64,000 nucleotides of DNA from Achromobacter sp. UMC46 (GCF_014170335.1 NZ_LZZS01000036.1:186001-250000); one strand, 5' to 3'; counted from the first letter of the stretch, positions 32,343-41,665 are shown. The notes: generated by a model not told the origin, from the letters alone. A program made the numbers and translations.

Positions 32343-32670
32343 CGGCATCCAGCAAGCCCTGGCGCAGCGCCGCGACGACCGCGGCCCGCCGGCCGCGCAC
32401 GCCAAGCTTGGCGCAGGCGTTGCGCAAGTGGAAGTTCACCGTGCTTTCGCTGACGTCCAGGATGCGGGCGGTTTCCCAGCTGGTCTTGCCTGCCGCCGAC
32501 CAGTACAGGCAGGCCGCCTGGCGGTCGGACAGCGCTTTCGGGGGCGGCGGCGCCGACAGCGACGTCAGCGGCAAGATCGCCGGATTCAGGGCGGACAAGG
32601 GCTGGGACGGCGCCTGCAAGGACGCCTGCAACAAGGGGCGGTACGCGGACAAGCGGCGGATGGCGGTCAT
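32332..32670 (-). CDS. LuxR-type helix-turn-helix protein (lone DNA-binding domain)
   Basis: About 112 residues. The C-terminal 65 residues are a LuxR/FixJ HTH: LSDRQAACLYWSAAGKTSWETARILDVSESTVNFHLRNACAKLGVRGRRAAVVAALRQGLL. The upstream part is low-complexity Pro/Leu/Ala with no autoinducer or receiver domain. In frame it can start at 32670, 32715 or a TTG at 32742; none has a good ribosome site. It may be a truncated LuxR-type regulator or a genuine small regulator. It overlaps the lipoprotein gene convergently. Confidence 0.6.
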   Translation of the reverse strand: MTAIRRLSAYRPLLQASLQAPSQPLSALNPAILPLTSLSAPPPPKALSDRQAACLYWSAAGKTSWETARILDVSESTVNFHLRNACAKLGVRGRRAAVVAALRQGLLDAVTA

Positions 32671-32792
32671 GGCGGCGGGGGGCTGGGCGCCCTGTAGTTG
32701 ACGGGGGTGCCCCATGCTGCGGTGCCGGCGGCTGGCAGGCAAGCATTGATGCCGCGGCGCATCAAACTCTTTATCTCTGACGGAATAGTCGT

Positions 32793-33692
32793 ATGTTGGC
32801 CATCATCCAGTTCTACCTGTCAGCCATCGTGCTGATGCTGCCGTTGCTGTTCTGCGTGGGCATTGGGGTGTTCTGGGGCAAGCGCGACATTCCCTTCGGC
32901 GGCACGTTCATCACCACGCTGGTGACGTCGGTGACAACGCCGGCCCTGGTGTTCCATACCTTCGTCACGACCCACCTGGACGACCGCGCGCTGGCCGACG
33001 TGGCCGCAGCCACGCTGCTGGCGCTGCTGCTGTGCGCGGGGGTCGCCGCGTTGCTGCTGAAGGTCTGGAAGCTGCCGGTGCGCACGTTGCTGCCCACGGC
33101 ATTCCTGCCTAATGCCGGCAACCTGGGCCTGCCGATCTCGCAATTGGCGTTCGGCGATGCCGGCCTGTCGGTGGCCGTGGCGTTCTTCGCGGTGAATTCG
33201 TTCGTCATGCATACGATCGCCGTGCGGCTGCTGCCCGGCGTGAACACCAAGGGCAGCTGGAAGAGCCCCATCCTGCTGGCCTCGGTGGTGGCGGTGGCGC
33301 TGCGCATGCTGCACATCCCGGTACCGGAATGGGTGGTCGAGACGGCCCGCATGCTGGGCGCCGTGACGGTGCCGCTGATGCTGCTGAGCCTGGGGCACGC
33401 CCTGGCGCTGATTCCGTCCAACGGCTTGCGCGACGGGGCCAAGGTGGCGGCGATCCGGCTGGGGGTCGGGCTGGCGGCAGGGCTGGCCGTGGTGTGGGCG
33501 CTGGATCTGGAACCCGTGCTGGCGGGTGCGCTGACGCTGCAGATGGCGATGCCCTGCGCGGTGGTCAGCTACATGTACGCCAAGCGCTATACGCCTTTGG
33601 GCGACACCGCGGCGGGCGCGGTGCTGGTGTCTACCGTAGTGTTCCTGCTGTTGGCGCCGCTGATGCTGTGGTTCACCCGCGCCGGGGCATAG
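32793..33692 (+). CDS. AEC family transporter (auxin efflux carrier/malonate-type permease)
   Basis: 299 residues with about ten membrane helices. Family marks include LLPTAFLPNAGNLGLPISQLAFGDAGLSVAVAFFAV (the conserved N/G-rich crossing) and the C-terminal LQMAMPCAVVSYMYAKRY. AEC proteins export or import small carboxylates or amino acids across the inner membrane. The neighbouring convergent Ldh2-type dehydrogenase suggests a hydroxyacid substrate, but this is inference. The gene stands alone. Confidence 0.85.
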   Translation: MLAIIQFYLSAIVLMLPLLFCVGIGVFWGKRDIPFGGTFITTLVTSVTTPALVFHTFVTTHLDDRALADVAAATLLALLLCAGVAALLLKVWKLPVRTLLPTAFLPNAGNLGLPISQLAFGDAGLSVAVAFFAVNSFVMHTIAVRLLPGVNTKGSWKSPILLASVVAVALRMLHIPVPEWVVETARMLGAVTVPLMLLSLGHALALIPSNGLRDGAKVAAIRLGVGLAAGLAVVWALDLEPVLAGALTLQMAMPCAVVSYMYAKRYTPLGDTAAGAVLVSTVVFLLLAPLMLWFTRAGA

Positions 33693-33719
33693 GCCCGGGC
33701 GGGTGTCGCTGCGAACGCG

Positions 33720-34727
33720 TCAAACCACGCCCGCCATCGTTCGCAATTGCGCCATGAGCGCGTCCGGGATGTCCACGCCGTGTTTGACGGCCTCGTCGCG
33801 CAGCTTGCGGCGGCGGTCGCCGGGCAGGCGCACGCCGTCGTCGTCCAGCATGGCGTCGACGAGCGTTTCGACGCGTTCCAGGTAGGTGTTGTTGCCGGCC
33901 AGCGCGCCCGGGTCGATCGCCATGAACGCCTGGCCCAGCCGGGCGGGGCCGCCCGCGTCGACGAAAAACGATTCCGTCTCGAAACCGAAGTGCGCGCCCG
34001 TCAATGCGCAGGCCAGCAGTTCGACGATCAGCGCCAGCATCGCGCCTTTGACGCCGCCCGCGGGCAGCATGCTGCCCGCCAGGCCCGCCTTGGGATCGGT
34101 GGTGGGCTGGCCGTTCGCGTCCAGCGCCCAACCCAGCGGAATAGGCTGGTTGTCGCGCGCGGCGATCATCAGCTTGCCGCGCGCCACTTGGGACAGCGAC
34201 AGGTCGATCACCAGGCGCGCGCCGTTGCGGCGGGGAAAGACCGCGGCGATGGGGTTGGTGCCGAAGAGCGGCCGCTTGCCGCCCCAGGCGGGCATGGCGG
34301 CCGGCGAATTGCTCAGCGCCAGCGCCACCTGCCCGGCATCGGCCAAGGCCTCCAGGTGGTAGCCCGCTTCGCCGAAATGGTGGCTGTTGGTCACGCCGAT
34401 GAAGGCGATGCCGTGTTCGCGGGCGCGCGCGGCGGCTTGCTCCACCGCCATCGCGCAGGCGGGGAAGGCCAGGCCCGAGCCCGCGTCGATCAGGGCCGCG
34501 CCGCCGCGCTCGTGCACGATGCGCGGCACGGCCGAACCGATGGCGCGGCCCGCTCGCAGGTGGCCGGCGTAGAACGGCACCCGCGACAGGCCGTGGGAAC
34601 CCAGGCCCTGGCTTTCGGCGAAGACCAGCGCGCGGGCGGTGCTGTCGGCCATCGCCGGGTTGGCGCCGGCGGCGGCCAGGCCGGCCGCCGCCAGGTGTTG
34701 AAGTTCGTCCAGATAGATGTGAGCCAT
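33720..34727 (-). CDS. Ldh2-family malate/L-lactate/ureidoglycolate-type dehydrogenase
   Basis: 335 residues of the NAD(P)-dependent Ldh2 fold. It has SQGLGSHGLSRVPFYAGHL, the catalytic His pair in TNSHHFGEAGYH, GTNPIAAVFPR and GGVKGAMLALIVELLACALTGA. It oxidises or reduces a 2-hydroxy/2-oxo acid; malate, lactate, sulfolactate, ureidoglycolate or delta-piperideine-2-carboxylate are all possible. It ends 27 bp from the AEC transporter stop (convergent). Upstream it diverges from the metX leader. Confidence 0.85.
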   Translation of the reverse strand: MAHIYLDELQHLAAAGLAAAGANPAMADSTARALVFAESQGLGSHGLSRVPFYAGHLRAGRAIGSAVPRIVHERGGAALIDAGSGLAFPACAMAVEQAAARAREHGIAFIGVTNSHHFGEAGYHLEALADAGQVALALSNSPAAMPAWGGKRPLFGTNPIAAVFPRRNGARLVIDLSLSQVARGKLMIAARDNQPIPLGWALDANGQPTTDPKAGLAGSMLPAGGVKGAMLALIVELLACALTGAHFGFETESFFVDAGGPARLGQAFMAIDPGALAGNNTYLERVETLVDAMLDDDGVRLPGDRRRKLRDEAVKHGVDIPDALMAQLRTMAGVV

Positions 34728-34870
34728 AGCCTTCCTGTCAGGGGGGGCGCGCCGCGTCGGGGCGGGGGCGCCGCCGGCAATGCCTATTGTCCCACCGGCG
34801 CACGGGCTGCGGCCGCGTTCGCAAGCAGTGCTAGAATTCTTTTCGCAGTACCCATTGCATCACCCATATT

Positions 34871-34930
34871 TCGGCGCCGATTTGCCTGATCCGCTTGCGG
34901 GCGCCTTCCAATAAATCCAGCTAAAGAGGT
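34871..34930 (+). ncRNA. SAM-II riboswitch (SAM_alpha) upstream of metX
   Basis: Compact leader just before metX. Stem P1 is formed by GGCGCC 34873-34878 with GGCGCC 34900-34905. The 5' loop begins with GATTT (34879-34883), exactly complementary to AAATC 34913-34917, giving the pseudoknot. The 3' strand ends in the SAM-II hallmark AGCTAAAGAGG, which contains the metX ribosome site. Binding S-adenosylmethionine should hide AAGAGG and block translation. SAM-II is known before metA/metX in alpha-proteobacteria and in some Bordetella relatives. Assigned by eye, no covariance model run. Confidence 0.82.
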
Positions 34931-34934
34931 CCGT

Positions 34935-36197
34935 ATGACCACTCCTGCCCAACATTTGGCCGGTGATTCGGCCAGCGGGTTCGTTCCCGCAACCGTCACG
35001 ACTTCCGACTCCGTTGATCCCGGTTCCGTCGGTCTTGTCGCACCCGTCTTCATCCGTTCCGATGAGCCGCTGCCCTTGCTCAGCGGCCAGTCGCTGGCCG
35101 CCTACGAACTTGCCGTGGAAACCTACGGCACGTTGAACGCGCAGCGCACCAACGCGGTCCTGATCTGCCATGCGCTCAATGCCTCGCACCACGTGGCGGG
35201 GCAGGCGGCGCAAAACCCCAGCGACGTGGGGTGGTGGGACAACATGGTCGGCCCCGGCAAGCCGGTGGACACCAACATCTTCTTCGTGATCGGCGTCAAC
35301 AACCTGGGCTCGTGCTTCGGCTCGACTGGCCCGGCCAGCATCAACCCGGCCACCGGCACGCCCTGGGGCGCCGCGTTCCCGGTGCTGACGGTGGAAGACT
35401 GGGTGCGCGCGCAGGCCCGCGTGGCCGACCACTTCGGCGTCGAACGCTTCGCGGCGGTGATGGGCGGATCGCTGGGCGGCATGCAAGCGCTCAGCTGGGC
35501 CATCACGCTGCCCGACCGCGTGGCCAACTGCGTGGTGATCGCCAGCACGCCGCGCCTGTCGGCGCAGAACATCGGCTTCAATGAAGTCGCGCGCCGGGCC
35601 ATCATCACCGACCCGGATTTCCACGGCGGCGACTACTACGCGCAAGACACCGTGCCGCGCCGCGGCCTGTCGGTGGCGCGGATGATCGGCCACATCACCT
35701 ACCTGTCCGACGACGACATGGCCGAGAAATTCGGCCGCGCGCAGCGCGCGCCCGCCGAGAACGGCGCGTACCACTACGGCTACGACGTCGAGTTCGAGGT
35801 GGAGTCGTACCTGCGATACCAGGGCGAAAAGTTCACCCGCTATTTCGACGCCAACACCTATCTGCTGATCACGCGCGCGCTGGACTATTTCGATCCGGCG
35901 CGCACGACGGGCGGCGACCTGGCGCGCGCGCTGGCGCCGGCCAAGGCCGATTTCCTGCTGGTGTCGTTCTCGACGGACTGGCGCTTCCCGCCCGAGCGTT
36001 CGCGCGAGATCGTGCGCGCGCTGCTGAAGAACGCCAGCCCCGTGACCTACGCCGAAATCGACGCGCCGCATGGCCACGACGCCTTCCTGCTGGAAGACGC
36101 GCGCTACCATGCCGTGGTGCGCGGCTATTACGAACGGATCGCGCGCGAACTTGGGCTTGGCGCCGCCGCCGCCCCGACCGAAGGACGTTCCGAATGA
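34935..36197 (+). CDS. metX: Homoserine O-acyltransferase MetX
   Basis: 420-residue alpha/beta-hydrolase-fold enzyme that acylates homoserine at the first committed step of methionine synthesis. It has [31 protein letters not shown], nucleophile [14 protein letters not shown], and the Asp/His pair in [11 protein letters not shown] and HGHDAFLLE. MetX proteins in this group often use succinyl-CoA rather than acetyl-CoA; sequence alone does not settle it here. The ATG follows AAGAGG that is part of a SAM-II leader. It overlaps metW by 4 bp. Confidence 0.95.
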   Translation: MTTPAQHLAGDSASGFVPATVTTSDSVDPGSVGLVAPVFIRSDEPLPLLSGQSLAAYELAVETYGTLNAQRTNAVLICHALNASHHVAGQAAQNPSDVGWWDNMVGPGKPVDTNIFFVIGVNNLGSCFGSTGPASINPATGTPWGAAFPVLTVEDWVRAQARVADHFGVERFAAVMGGSLGGMQALSWAITLPDRVANCVVIASTPRLSAQNIGFNEVARRAIITDPDFHGGDYYAQDTVPRRGLSVARMIGHITYLSDDDMAEKFGRAQRAPAENGAYHYGYDVEFEVESYLRYQGEKFTRYFDANTYLLITRALDYFDPARTTGGDLARALAPAKADFLLVSFSTDWRFPPERSREIVRALLKNASPVTYAEIDAPHGHDAFLLEDARYHAVVRGYYERIARELGLGAAAAPTEGRSE

Positions 36198-36808
36198 CCC
36201 CTGTGACCCCCCGCTATGCCCACAGCGCGCTGCGGCCCGACCTGGCGCGCATCGCCGGATGGATCGAGCCCGGCAGCCGCGTCCTGGACCTGGGCTGTGG
36301 CGACGGCGCGCTGCTGGCGCATCTGCGCGACCACCGCCAGGTGCGCGGCGCGGGCGTCGAGCTGGACGACACCTGCGTCATCGCCTGCGTGCGCCGCGGG
36401 GTCGAGGTGATCCAGCAGAACCTGGAAGACGGCCTGGCGCTGTTCGACGACAAGCAGTTCGATACCGTCGTGCTGTCGCAGACCCTGCAGTCCATGCACC
36501 GCACCGAACACATCCTGCGCGAGATGGCGCGGGTGGCGCGGTATGGCATCGTGTCGTTTCCCAACTTCGGCTACTGGCCGCACGGCTGGGCCATCCTGCG
36601 CGGCCGCATGCCGGTGACGGGCCAGATGCCCTACCAGTGGTACAACACGCCGAACATCCACCTGTGCACGCTGCGCGATTTCGAGCAACTGGCGGGCGAA
36701 GTGGACGTGCGCATCCTGGAACGCGCGACATTCAATGAAGGCCGCGAGGTCAAGCTGTTCCCCAGCTGGCGCAGCACGCTGGCGGTCTACCGCTTCGCGT
36801 CGCCCTGA
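36194..36808 (+). CDS. metW: Methionine biosynthesis protein MetW
   Basis: 204-residue SAM-dependent methyltransferase-like protein. Motif I is [16 protein letters not shown]; family features include [30 protein letters not shown] and [22 protein letters not shown]. MetW works with MetX, and the pair is translationally coupled here (ATGA overlap). Its precise role is activation or partner function in homoserine acylation. Under the same SAM-II leader. Confidence 0.94.
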   Translation: MTPVTPRYAHSALRPDLARIAGWIEPGSRVLDLGCGDGALLAHLRDHRQVRGAGVELDDTCVIACVRRGVEVIQQNLEDGLALFDDKQFDTVVLSQTLQSMHRTEHILREMARVARYGIVSFPNFGYWPHGWAILRGRMPVTGQMPYQWYNTPNIHLCTLRDFEQLAGEVDVRILERATFNEGREVKLFPSWRSTLAVYRFASP

Positions 36809-36916
36809 CATTCCGACACCGAACGTCCTGACGGCGCGGGCGAACAGGCCCTAAAATGCCGCAAGCCCGCGGCGCGATGCCGGTTTCGCCGCTCGGGTGC
36901 GTTCCAGGAGACCGTC

Positions 36917-38167
36917 ATCACCGCTGTATCCAACGTCTACACCAGCCCCCGCGTGGCCCCCTTGCTGGTCCTGGGCTTTGCCAGCGGACTGCCGTTGGCC
37001 CTGACCAGCGGAACCTTGCAGGCCTGGGCCACCGTGGAAGGCGTGCCGCTTCAGGAAATCGGTTTCCTCACCCTTGTAGGCACCGCCTACACCATCAAGT
37101 TCCTTTGGGCGCCGCTGATCGACCGGTATGTGCCGCCCCTGCTGGGCCGCCGCCGCGGCTGGATGCTGGTGACGCAGCTGCTGCTGGCCCTGGCCATCAT
37201 GGCGATGGGCATGCTGTCGCCATCGACGGCGCTCATGCCGCTGGCCATGCTGGCCGTGCTGGTGGCTTTCCTGTCCGCCACGCAGGACATCGCGTTCGAC
37301 GCCTACTGCACGGACGTGCTGCGCAAGGAGGAACGCGGCGCCGGCGCCGCCGTCAAGGTCATGGGCTACCGCCTGGCGATGATCGCCTCGGGCGGCCTGG
37401 CGCTGATCCTGGCGGACCAGTGGATCGGCTGGGGCTACACCTATGTGCTGATGGGCGGCCTGATGCTGCTGTGCGCGGTGGCCACCCTGCTGGCGCCCGA
37501 ACCCGAACACGTTGCCCGCGCGCCGCGCAACCTGCGCGAGGCCGTCGGTGAACCGCTGCATGAATTCTTCACCCGGCGCGGCGCGCTGGCGGTGCTGCTG
37601 CTGATCGTGCTGTACAAGCTGGGCGACGCCTTCGCGGGCGCGCTGTCCACTACCTTCCTGATCCGCGGGGCGGGGTTCACGCCCACCGAAGTCGGCACGG
37701 TGAACAAGGTGCTGGGGCTGGCCGCCACCATCGTGGGCGCGCTGGCCGGCGGGTCGCTGATGTCGCGTTGGGGCCTGTACCGGTCGCTGATGGCCTTCGG
37801 CCTGCTGCAGGCCGTGTCCAACCTGGCGTACTGGCTGATTGCCATCAGCCCCAAGAACCTGTGGCTGATGGCCACCGGTGTCGGCATCGAGAACCTGTGC
37901 GGCGGGCTGGGCACCGCGTCTTTCGTGGGGCTGTTGATGGCGCTATGCCGCCAGCGGTTCTCCGCCACGCAGTTCGCGCTGCTGTCGGCGCTGTCGGCGG
38001 TGGGCCGCACCTATCTGGCCGGGCCGCTGACGCCGCCGCTGGTGGGCTACATGGGCTGGCCGGGCTTTTTCCTGGTGACGGTGGTGATCGCGCTGCCGGG
38101 CCTGGTGCTGCTGAAGATGCTGCGCGGCACGATCGAGACCATGGAAAAGCAGGGCGACCAGGCATAA
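36917..38167 (+). CDS. ampG: Muropeptide permease AmpG
   Basis: About 416 residues with 12 membrane helices (MFS-like). AmpG marks: VAPLLVLGFASGLPLALTSGTLQAWATVEGVPLQEIGF, WAPLIDRYVPPLLGRRRGWM, SATQDIAFDAYCTDVL and GAGAAVKVMGYRLAMIASGG. It imports anhydro-muropeptides for cell-wall recycling. The start is odd. The GTG at 36953 would begin inside helix 1 with no ribosome site. An AGGAG lies six bases before the in-frame ATC at 36917, so the gene probably starts at this AUC, or at an ATG altered by one base. Downstream extent is certain. Confidence 0.88.
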   Translation: MTAVSNVYTSPRVAPLLVLGFASGLPLALTSGTLQAWATVEGVPLQEIGFLTLVGTAYTIKFLWAPLIDRYVPPLLGRRRGWMLVTQLLLALAIMAMGMLSPSTALMPLAMLAVLVAFLSATQDIAFDAYCTDVLRKEERGAGAAVKVMGYRLAMIASGGLALILADQWIGWGYTYVLMGGLMLLCAVATLLAPEPEHVARAPRNLREAVGEPLHEFFTRRGALAVLLLIVLYKLGDAFAGALSTTFLIRGAGFTPTEVGTVNKVLGLAATIVGALAGGSLMSRWGLYRSLMAFGLLQAVSNLAYWLIAISPKNLWLMATGVGIENLCGGLGTASFVGLLMALCRQRFSATQFALLSALSAVGRTYLAGPLTPPLVGYMGWPGFFLVTVVIALPGLVLLKMLRGTIETMEKQGDQA

Positions 38168-38207
38168 GGCGGGCCGGCTCGTCCCGCGGGGTCCGCTTCG
38201 TCCGGAC

Positions 38208-38244
38208 GAAAAAAACGGCGCCCGGAATCGGACGCCGTTTTTCC
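38208..38244. terminator. Bidirectional intrinsic terminator between ampG and the Usp gene
   Basis: Hairpin of AAAAACGGCG (38211-38220) with CGCCGTTTTT (38233-38242) around a 12-base loop. A-run upstream and T-run downstream serve both converging genes, ampG (plus) and the universal stress protein (minus). Confidence 0.85.
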
Positions 38245-38256
38245 TTACCCGCCCGC

Positions 38257-39123
38257 TTATTCTTTATCGGTCAGCCGGACGATCAGCACGTCGCTGGGCA
38301 GAGACTCCAGCAACCGCTCGGCCACGCTGCCGATGGCGGTGCGCAGGATGCCGGTGCGGCCGTGGGTGCCCGTCACAACCAGGTCGGAGCGGTGGTTGAA
38401 CGAGTATTCCGACAGTACGGTTTCGGGCTGGCCGGCTTCCAGCACGATCCGGGGCGTCTTCCCGGACAGTTCGGGCGTGTCGGCCGTGAATTCGCGCGCG
38501 CTTTGTTCGGCGCCCTTGTAGAAGCTGCGCGTGATGGCGTCGTCGGGCAGGCTCTTGCCCTGGAACGGCACGTCATAGGCGTGGAACAGCGTCAGGTCGG
38601 CGTTGGGCACCAGTTGCAGCGCGGCGCGCAGGGCCTGGCGCGAGCCGGGCGAGAAATCGGTGGCGACCAGCACGTCGCGGTACGGCTTGCGCGGCCGGGT
38701 CTTGACCACCAGCACCGGCTGGCGTGCCTGGCGGGCCAGCTTTTCGACGGTGGTGCCCAGCAGCAGCCGGCCCAGCGTCTCGTCCCGCGCGATGCCGGTG
38801 ACGATCAGCGAGCAGCCGAAGCTGTCGGCGGTTTCCATGATGCGCGCCAGCGGATCGCCGGACACGACGACGACTTCGGACGGCACGTCGGCGGCGGCCA
38901 GGTCTTCAGCCAGCTCGCGTTCGGCCAGGGCCTTGTGGTCGGTCGACAGGCGCCGCCAGACCGGCGTGGTCAGGCGGGCGGGCGTGGCATGGCTTTCCAT
39001 GACATGCAGGACGATCAGCTTGGTGCCGAGTTCTTTGGTGAGCTGAAGCGCGCGGTCCAGGGCACGGTCGCCCCGCGCGCTCAGGTCCGTCGCCAATAGG
39101 ATGGGGCCTGTTTGCTGTGTCAT
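38257..39123 (-). CDS. Tandem universal stress protein (two UspA domains)
   Basis: 288 residues with two Usp domains of about 140 residues. Domain 1 starts ILLATDLSARGDRALDRALQLTKELG and ends TGIARDETLGRLLLGTTVEKL. Domain 2 starts DVLVATDFSPGSRQALRAALQL and has the ATP-binding G-x2-G-x9-G-S pattern in GTHGRTGILRTAIGS. The first domain's glycine pattern is degenerate, so only the second probably binds ATP. Cytoplasmic stress/persistence protein. Monocistronic, ending at the shared terminator. Confidence 0.88.
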   Translation of the reverse strand: MTQQTGPILLATDLSARGDRALDRALQLTKELGTKLIVLHVMESHATPARLTTPVWRRLSTDHKALAERELAEDLAAADVPSEVVVVSGDPLARIMETADSFGCSLIVTGIARDETLGRLLLGTTVEKLARQARQPVLVVKTRPRKPYRDVLVATDFSPGSRQALRAALQLVPNADLTLFHAYDVPFQGKSLPDDAITRSFYKGAEQSAREFTADTPELSGKTPRIVLEAGQPETVLSEYSFNHRSDLVVTGTHGRTGILRTAIGSVAERLLESLPSDVLIVRLTDKE

Positions 39124-39389
39124 ACGTTATCTCCCGGTTCAAGCCAGGGTGCCGGTTCCCGCGTCCGGGCAACCTGGCGGTTGCCGCCCCTGAGGGCATG
39201 CCCCCATTGTCCCGCCGCAATACGGCTTGGGGATTGATCGATATCAACGCACGGTCCAGCGTACGGGATGGGGCGCCTGCAGGCAATGGCGGCTTGCGCA
39301 AGGTCAGGGTCAATACAATGGGGCCTGCCGGACGTTGAGTCCGGTTCCAGTTCCGGTCCGATCACCGCCCCTTATTTCCGCCTTTCTAC

Positions 39390-40028
39390 ATGTTCTCCGA
39401 TATTTCTCCTGCCCTGCTGCACACGCTGTACCTGGTCGCCATCGTGGCCGAAGCCATGACCGCGGCGTTGTCGGCCGGCCGGCGCGACATGGACTGGATG
39501 GGCGTGTGCATCATCGCCTGCGTGACCGCGCTGGGCGGCGGTTCGCTGCGCGACGTGCTGCTGGGCCACTACCCGCTGACATGGGTCATCCACCCCGAAT
39601 ACCTGTGGATGACGGGCGGTGCCGCGATCCTGACCGCGCTGATCGCGCCGGTCATGCGGCGCTTGCGCAGCGTGTTCCTGCTGGCCGACGCGCTGGGGCT
39701 GGTGGCGTTCACCGTCATCGGCTGCCAGGTGGCGCAGATGATGCAGTTGCCGATCACGGTGGTGCTGATCAGCGGCATGATCACCGGTTGCGCCGGCGGG
39801 GTGCTGCGCGACGTGCTGTGCAACGAAGTGCCGCTGTTGTTCCGCAAGGAGCTGTACGCCAGCGTGTCGGTCGTGACCGGGGCGCTGTATCTGGGCGGCC
39901 AGTCGCTGGGCCTGTCGGCGAATGCCGCCGTGCCCGTGGCGCTGGCGGTAGGCCTGGCCTTGCGCCTGCTGGCCCTGCGCTTCAATTGGCAGATGCCCAA
40001 ATTCGTCTACCGCGACGATTGGGACTGA
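39390..40028 (+). CDS. TRIC/UPF0126 family membrane channel (YadS/YicG-like)
   Basis: 212 residues with seven membrane helices made of two inverted repeats. Each repeat has the family motif, GGGSLRDVLLGHYPLTWV and CAGGVLRDVLCNEVPLLF. The family forms trimeric cation channels or glycine uptake proteins in bacteria. The 265-bp gap before it (39124-39389) shows no further gene; it must hold two divergent promoters. Alternative: glycine transporter as described for YicG-like relatives. Confidence 0.85.
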   Translation: MFSDISPALLHTLYLVAIVAEAMTAALSAGRRDMDWMGVCIIACVTALGGGSLRDVLLGHYPLTWVIHPEYLWMTGGAAILTALIAPVMRRLRSVFLLADALGLVAFTVIGCQVAQMMQLPITVVLISGMITGCAGGVLRDVLCNEVPLLFRKELYASVSVVTGALYLGGQSLGLSANAAVPVALAVGLALRLLALRFNWQMPKFVYRDDWD

Positions 40029-40153
40029 ATCCCCAGCCGGGCATAGCAGAGGGTTATTTCGCCTCTGCAACAATATTCCTATTTGTGTTTCAATAGATTT
40101 CTAGTATCTTCTCGGTGTCTCAACCACGCATCGCGCAGTACAAGGGGAGCCGA

Positions 40154-40855
40154 TTGGACGTCAAAGCGCCCGCCACGATTCCGTATTTCCTTCAGGAACA
40201 GATTCGTGAGTTGATAGTGGATGGCACTATCCGGCCCGGGCAGCCGTTGCGGGAGCAAGAACTAGAGCAGCGTTTCGGCACCAGCCGCAGCCCGATCCGG
40301 GAAGCGCTGCGCCTGCTGGAACTGAGCGGCCTGGTCACGCATATCCAACGCAAGGGCTTCAGGGTCACCCTCTATACCGAAACGCAGATCCGCCATCTGT
40401 ACATGTTGCGCGCGGAGCTGGAGGCGTATTGCATCCGCCAGTTGGCGGACATGCGCGACCTGGCGCCGCTGGTGGCCGAACTGCGCAGCTATGACGAAGC
40501 CATCGCGGCGGCCGTGGCCAAGCGCGATATCCGCGCCTGCATCGCGGCGTCGCGCGAGTTCTATCTGGCGGGGGCCCGCTACACGGGCAATACGCCGCTG
40601 ACCAGCATGCTCAGCAAGCTCTACGAACAGGTGGAGCCGCTGCGCTATCTGCTGGCCCGGCGCTCGATCGAAACCAACACCCTGCAGATCTACACGCACG
40701 GCATCACGCAGGCGCTGGCCGTCCGTGATTTCGAGCGCGCGGCGGACCTGACGCGCAACTACGTGGTGGAAGTGCTGCCGGGCATCCTGCAGTCGTACCG
40801 CGACGCCGCCGAACAGGCCGCGGAAGACCTGGCGCCGCGCTACGGCCGGGCCTGA
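40154..40855 (+). CDS. GntR-family regulator (FCD type), probable regulator of pxp genes
   Basis: About 233 residues. N-terminal winged helix IPYFLQEQIRELIVDGTIRPGQPLREQELEQRFGTSRSPIREALRLLELSGLV and FCD ligand domain HLYMLRAELEAYCIRQLADMRD to the end. The start is best placed at TTG 40154, which follows AAGGGGAG with short spacing; the upstream in-frame GTG 40115 lacks a ribosome site. Convergent with the pxpA-pxpC-pxpB operon (43 bp between stops). Control of oxoproline use is inference from position. Confidence 0.82.
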   Translation: MDVKAPATIPYFLQEQIRELIVDGTIRPGQPLREQELEQRFGTSRSPIREALRLLELSGLVTHIQRKGFRVTLYTETQIRHLYMLRAELEAYCIRQLADMRDLAPLVAELRSYDEAIAAAVAKRDIRACIAASREFYLAGARYTGNTPLTSMLSKLYEQVEPLRYLLARRSIETNTLQIYTHGITQALAVRDFERAADLTRNYVVEVLPGILQSYRDAAEQAAEDLAPRYGRA

Positions 40856-40897
40856 GCCTGGGGCCTTGGCGTCAGACCTTAGCTTCAGGCTTTAACT

Positions 40898-41665
40898 TCA
40901 GTCACGGACTGGCGTGCGGACTTCGATGCCCGCCTGCTCCAGCGCCTGGCGGATGCCGTTGGCGAACAGCAAGGCGTTGGGCTGGTCGCCGTGGATGCAA
41001 AGCGTGTCGGCCTCGACCGGCACGTCGCGCCCGTCGACCGAACGCACCTTGCCTTCGCGCACCATGCGCACCACTTGCTCCACCGCTTCGCCCAGGTCTT
41101 CGATCATGGCGCCGGGGCGCGTGCGCGGCGTCAACGAACCGTCGTCCTGATAGGAGCGGTCGGCGAACACTTCGCTGGCGGCCGCCAGGCCGATCGCGCG
41201 GGCCGCGTCGATCAGCTTGCTGCCCGCCAGCCCGTACAGGATCAGCGACGCGTCCACATCCTTGACCGCCTGGCAGATGGCGCGCGATAGCCCTTCATCG
41301 CGCGCCGCCATGTTGTACAGCGCGCCGTGCGCCTTCACATGGTGCAGCCGCGCGCCTTGCGAAGCCGCCACGCCGGCCAGCGCGCCGATCTGGTAGACCA
41401 CGATGTCATAGGCCTCGTCCGGCGTGATCTGGATCACGCGGCGGCCAAAGCCCGCCAGGTCCTGCAAGCTGGGGTGGGCGCCCAGCGCCACGCCCCGCTT
41501 GAGCGCGGCGGCGACGGTCTTGCGCATGGTGGCGGGGTCTCCGCCATGGAAGCCACAGGCGATGTTGGCGGAGCTGACGTACTGCAGCACCGCCGCGTCG
41601 TTGCCCATGGTCCACGCGCCATAGCTTTCGCCCATGTCGCAGTTCATATCGATGCGGGTGGTCAT
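40898..41665 (-). CDS. pxpA: 5-oxoprolinase subunit A (LamB/YcsF family)
   Basis: 255 residues. Opening TRIDMNCDMGESYGAWTMGNDAAVLQYVSSANIACGFHGGDPATM is the family signature, followed by GAHPSLQDLAGFGRR and ARLHHVKAHGALYNM. With PxpB and PxpC it opens 5-oxoproline to glutamate with ATP. Last gene of the pxpB-pxpC-pxpA operon; overlaps pxpC by 4 bp. Cytoplasmic. Confidence 0.93.
   Translation of the reverse strand: MTTRIDMNCDMGESYGAWTMGNDAAVLQYVSSANIACGFHGGDPATMRKTVAAALKRGVALGAHPSLQDLAGFGRRVIQITPDEAYDIVVYQIGALAGVAASQGARLHHVKAHGALYNMAARDEGLSRAICQAVKDVDASLILYGLAGSKLIDAARAIGLAAASEVFADRSYQDDGSLTPRTRPGAMIEDLGEAVEQVVRMVREGKVRSVDGRDVPVEADTLCIHGDQPNALLFANGIRQALEQAGIEVRTPVRD

Noticed and set aside
39124-39389. 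Possible extra gene in the gap before the TRIC-family gene
   Set aside because: Frames here are short, lack ribosome sites and show no conserved motif; the gap is explained by two divergent promoters.
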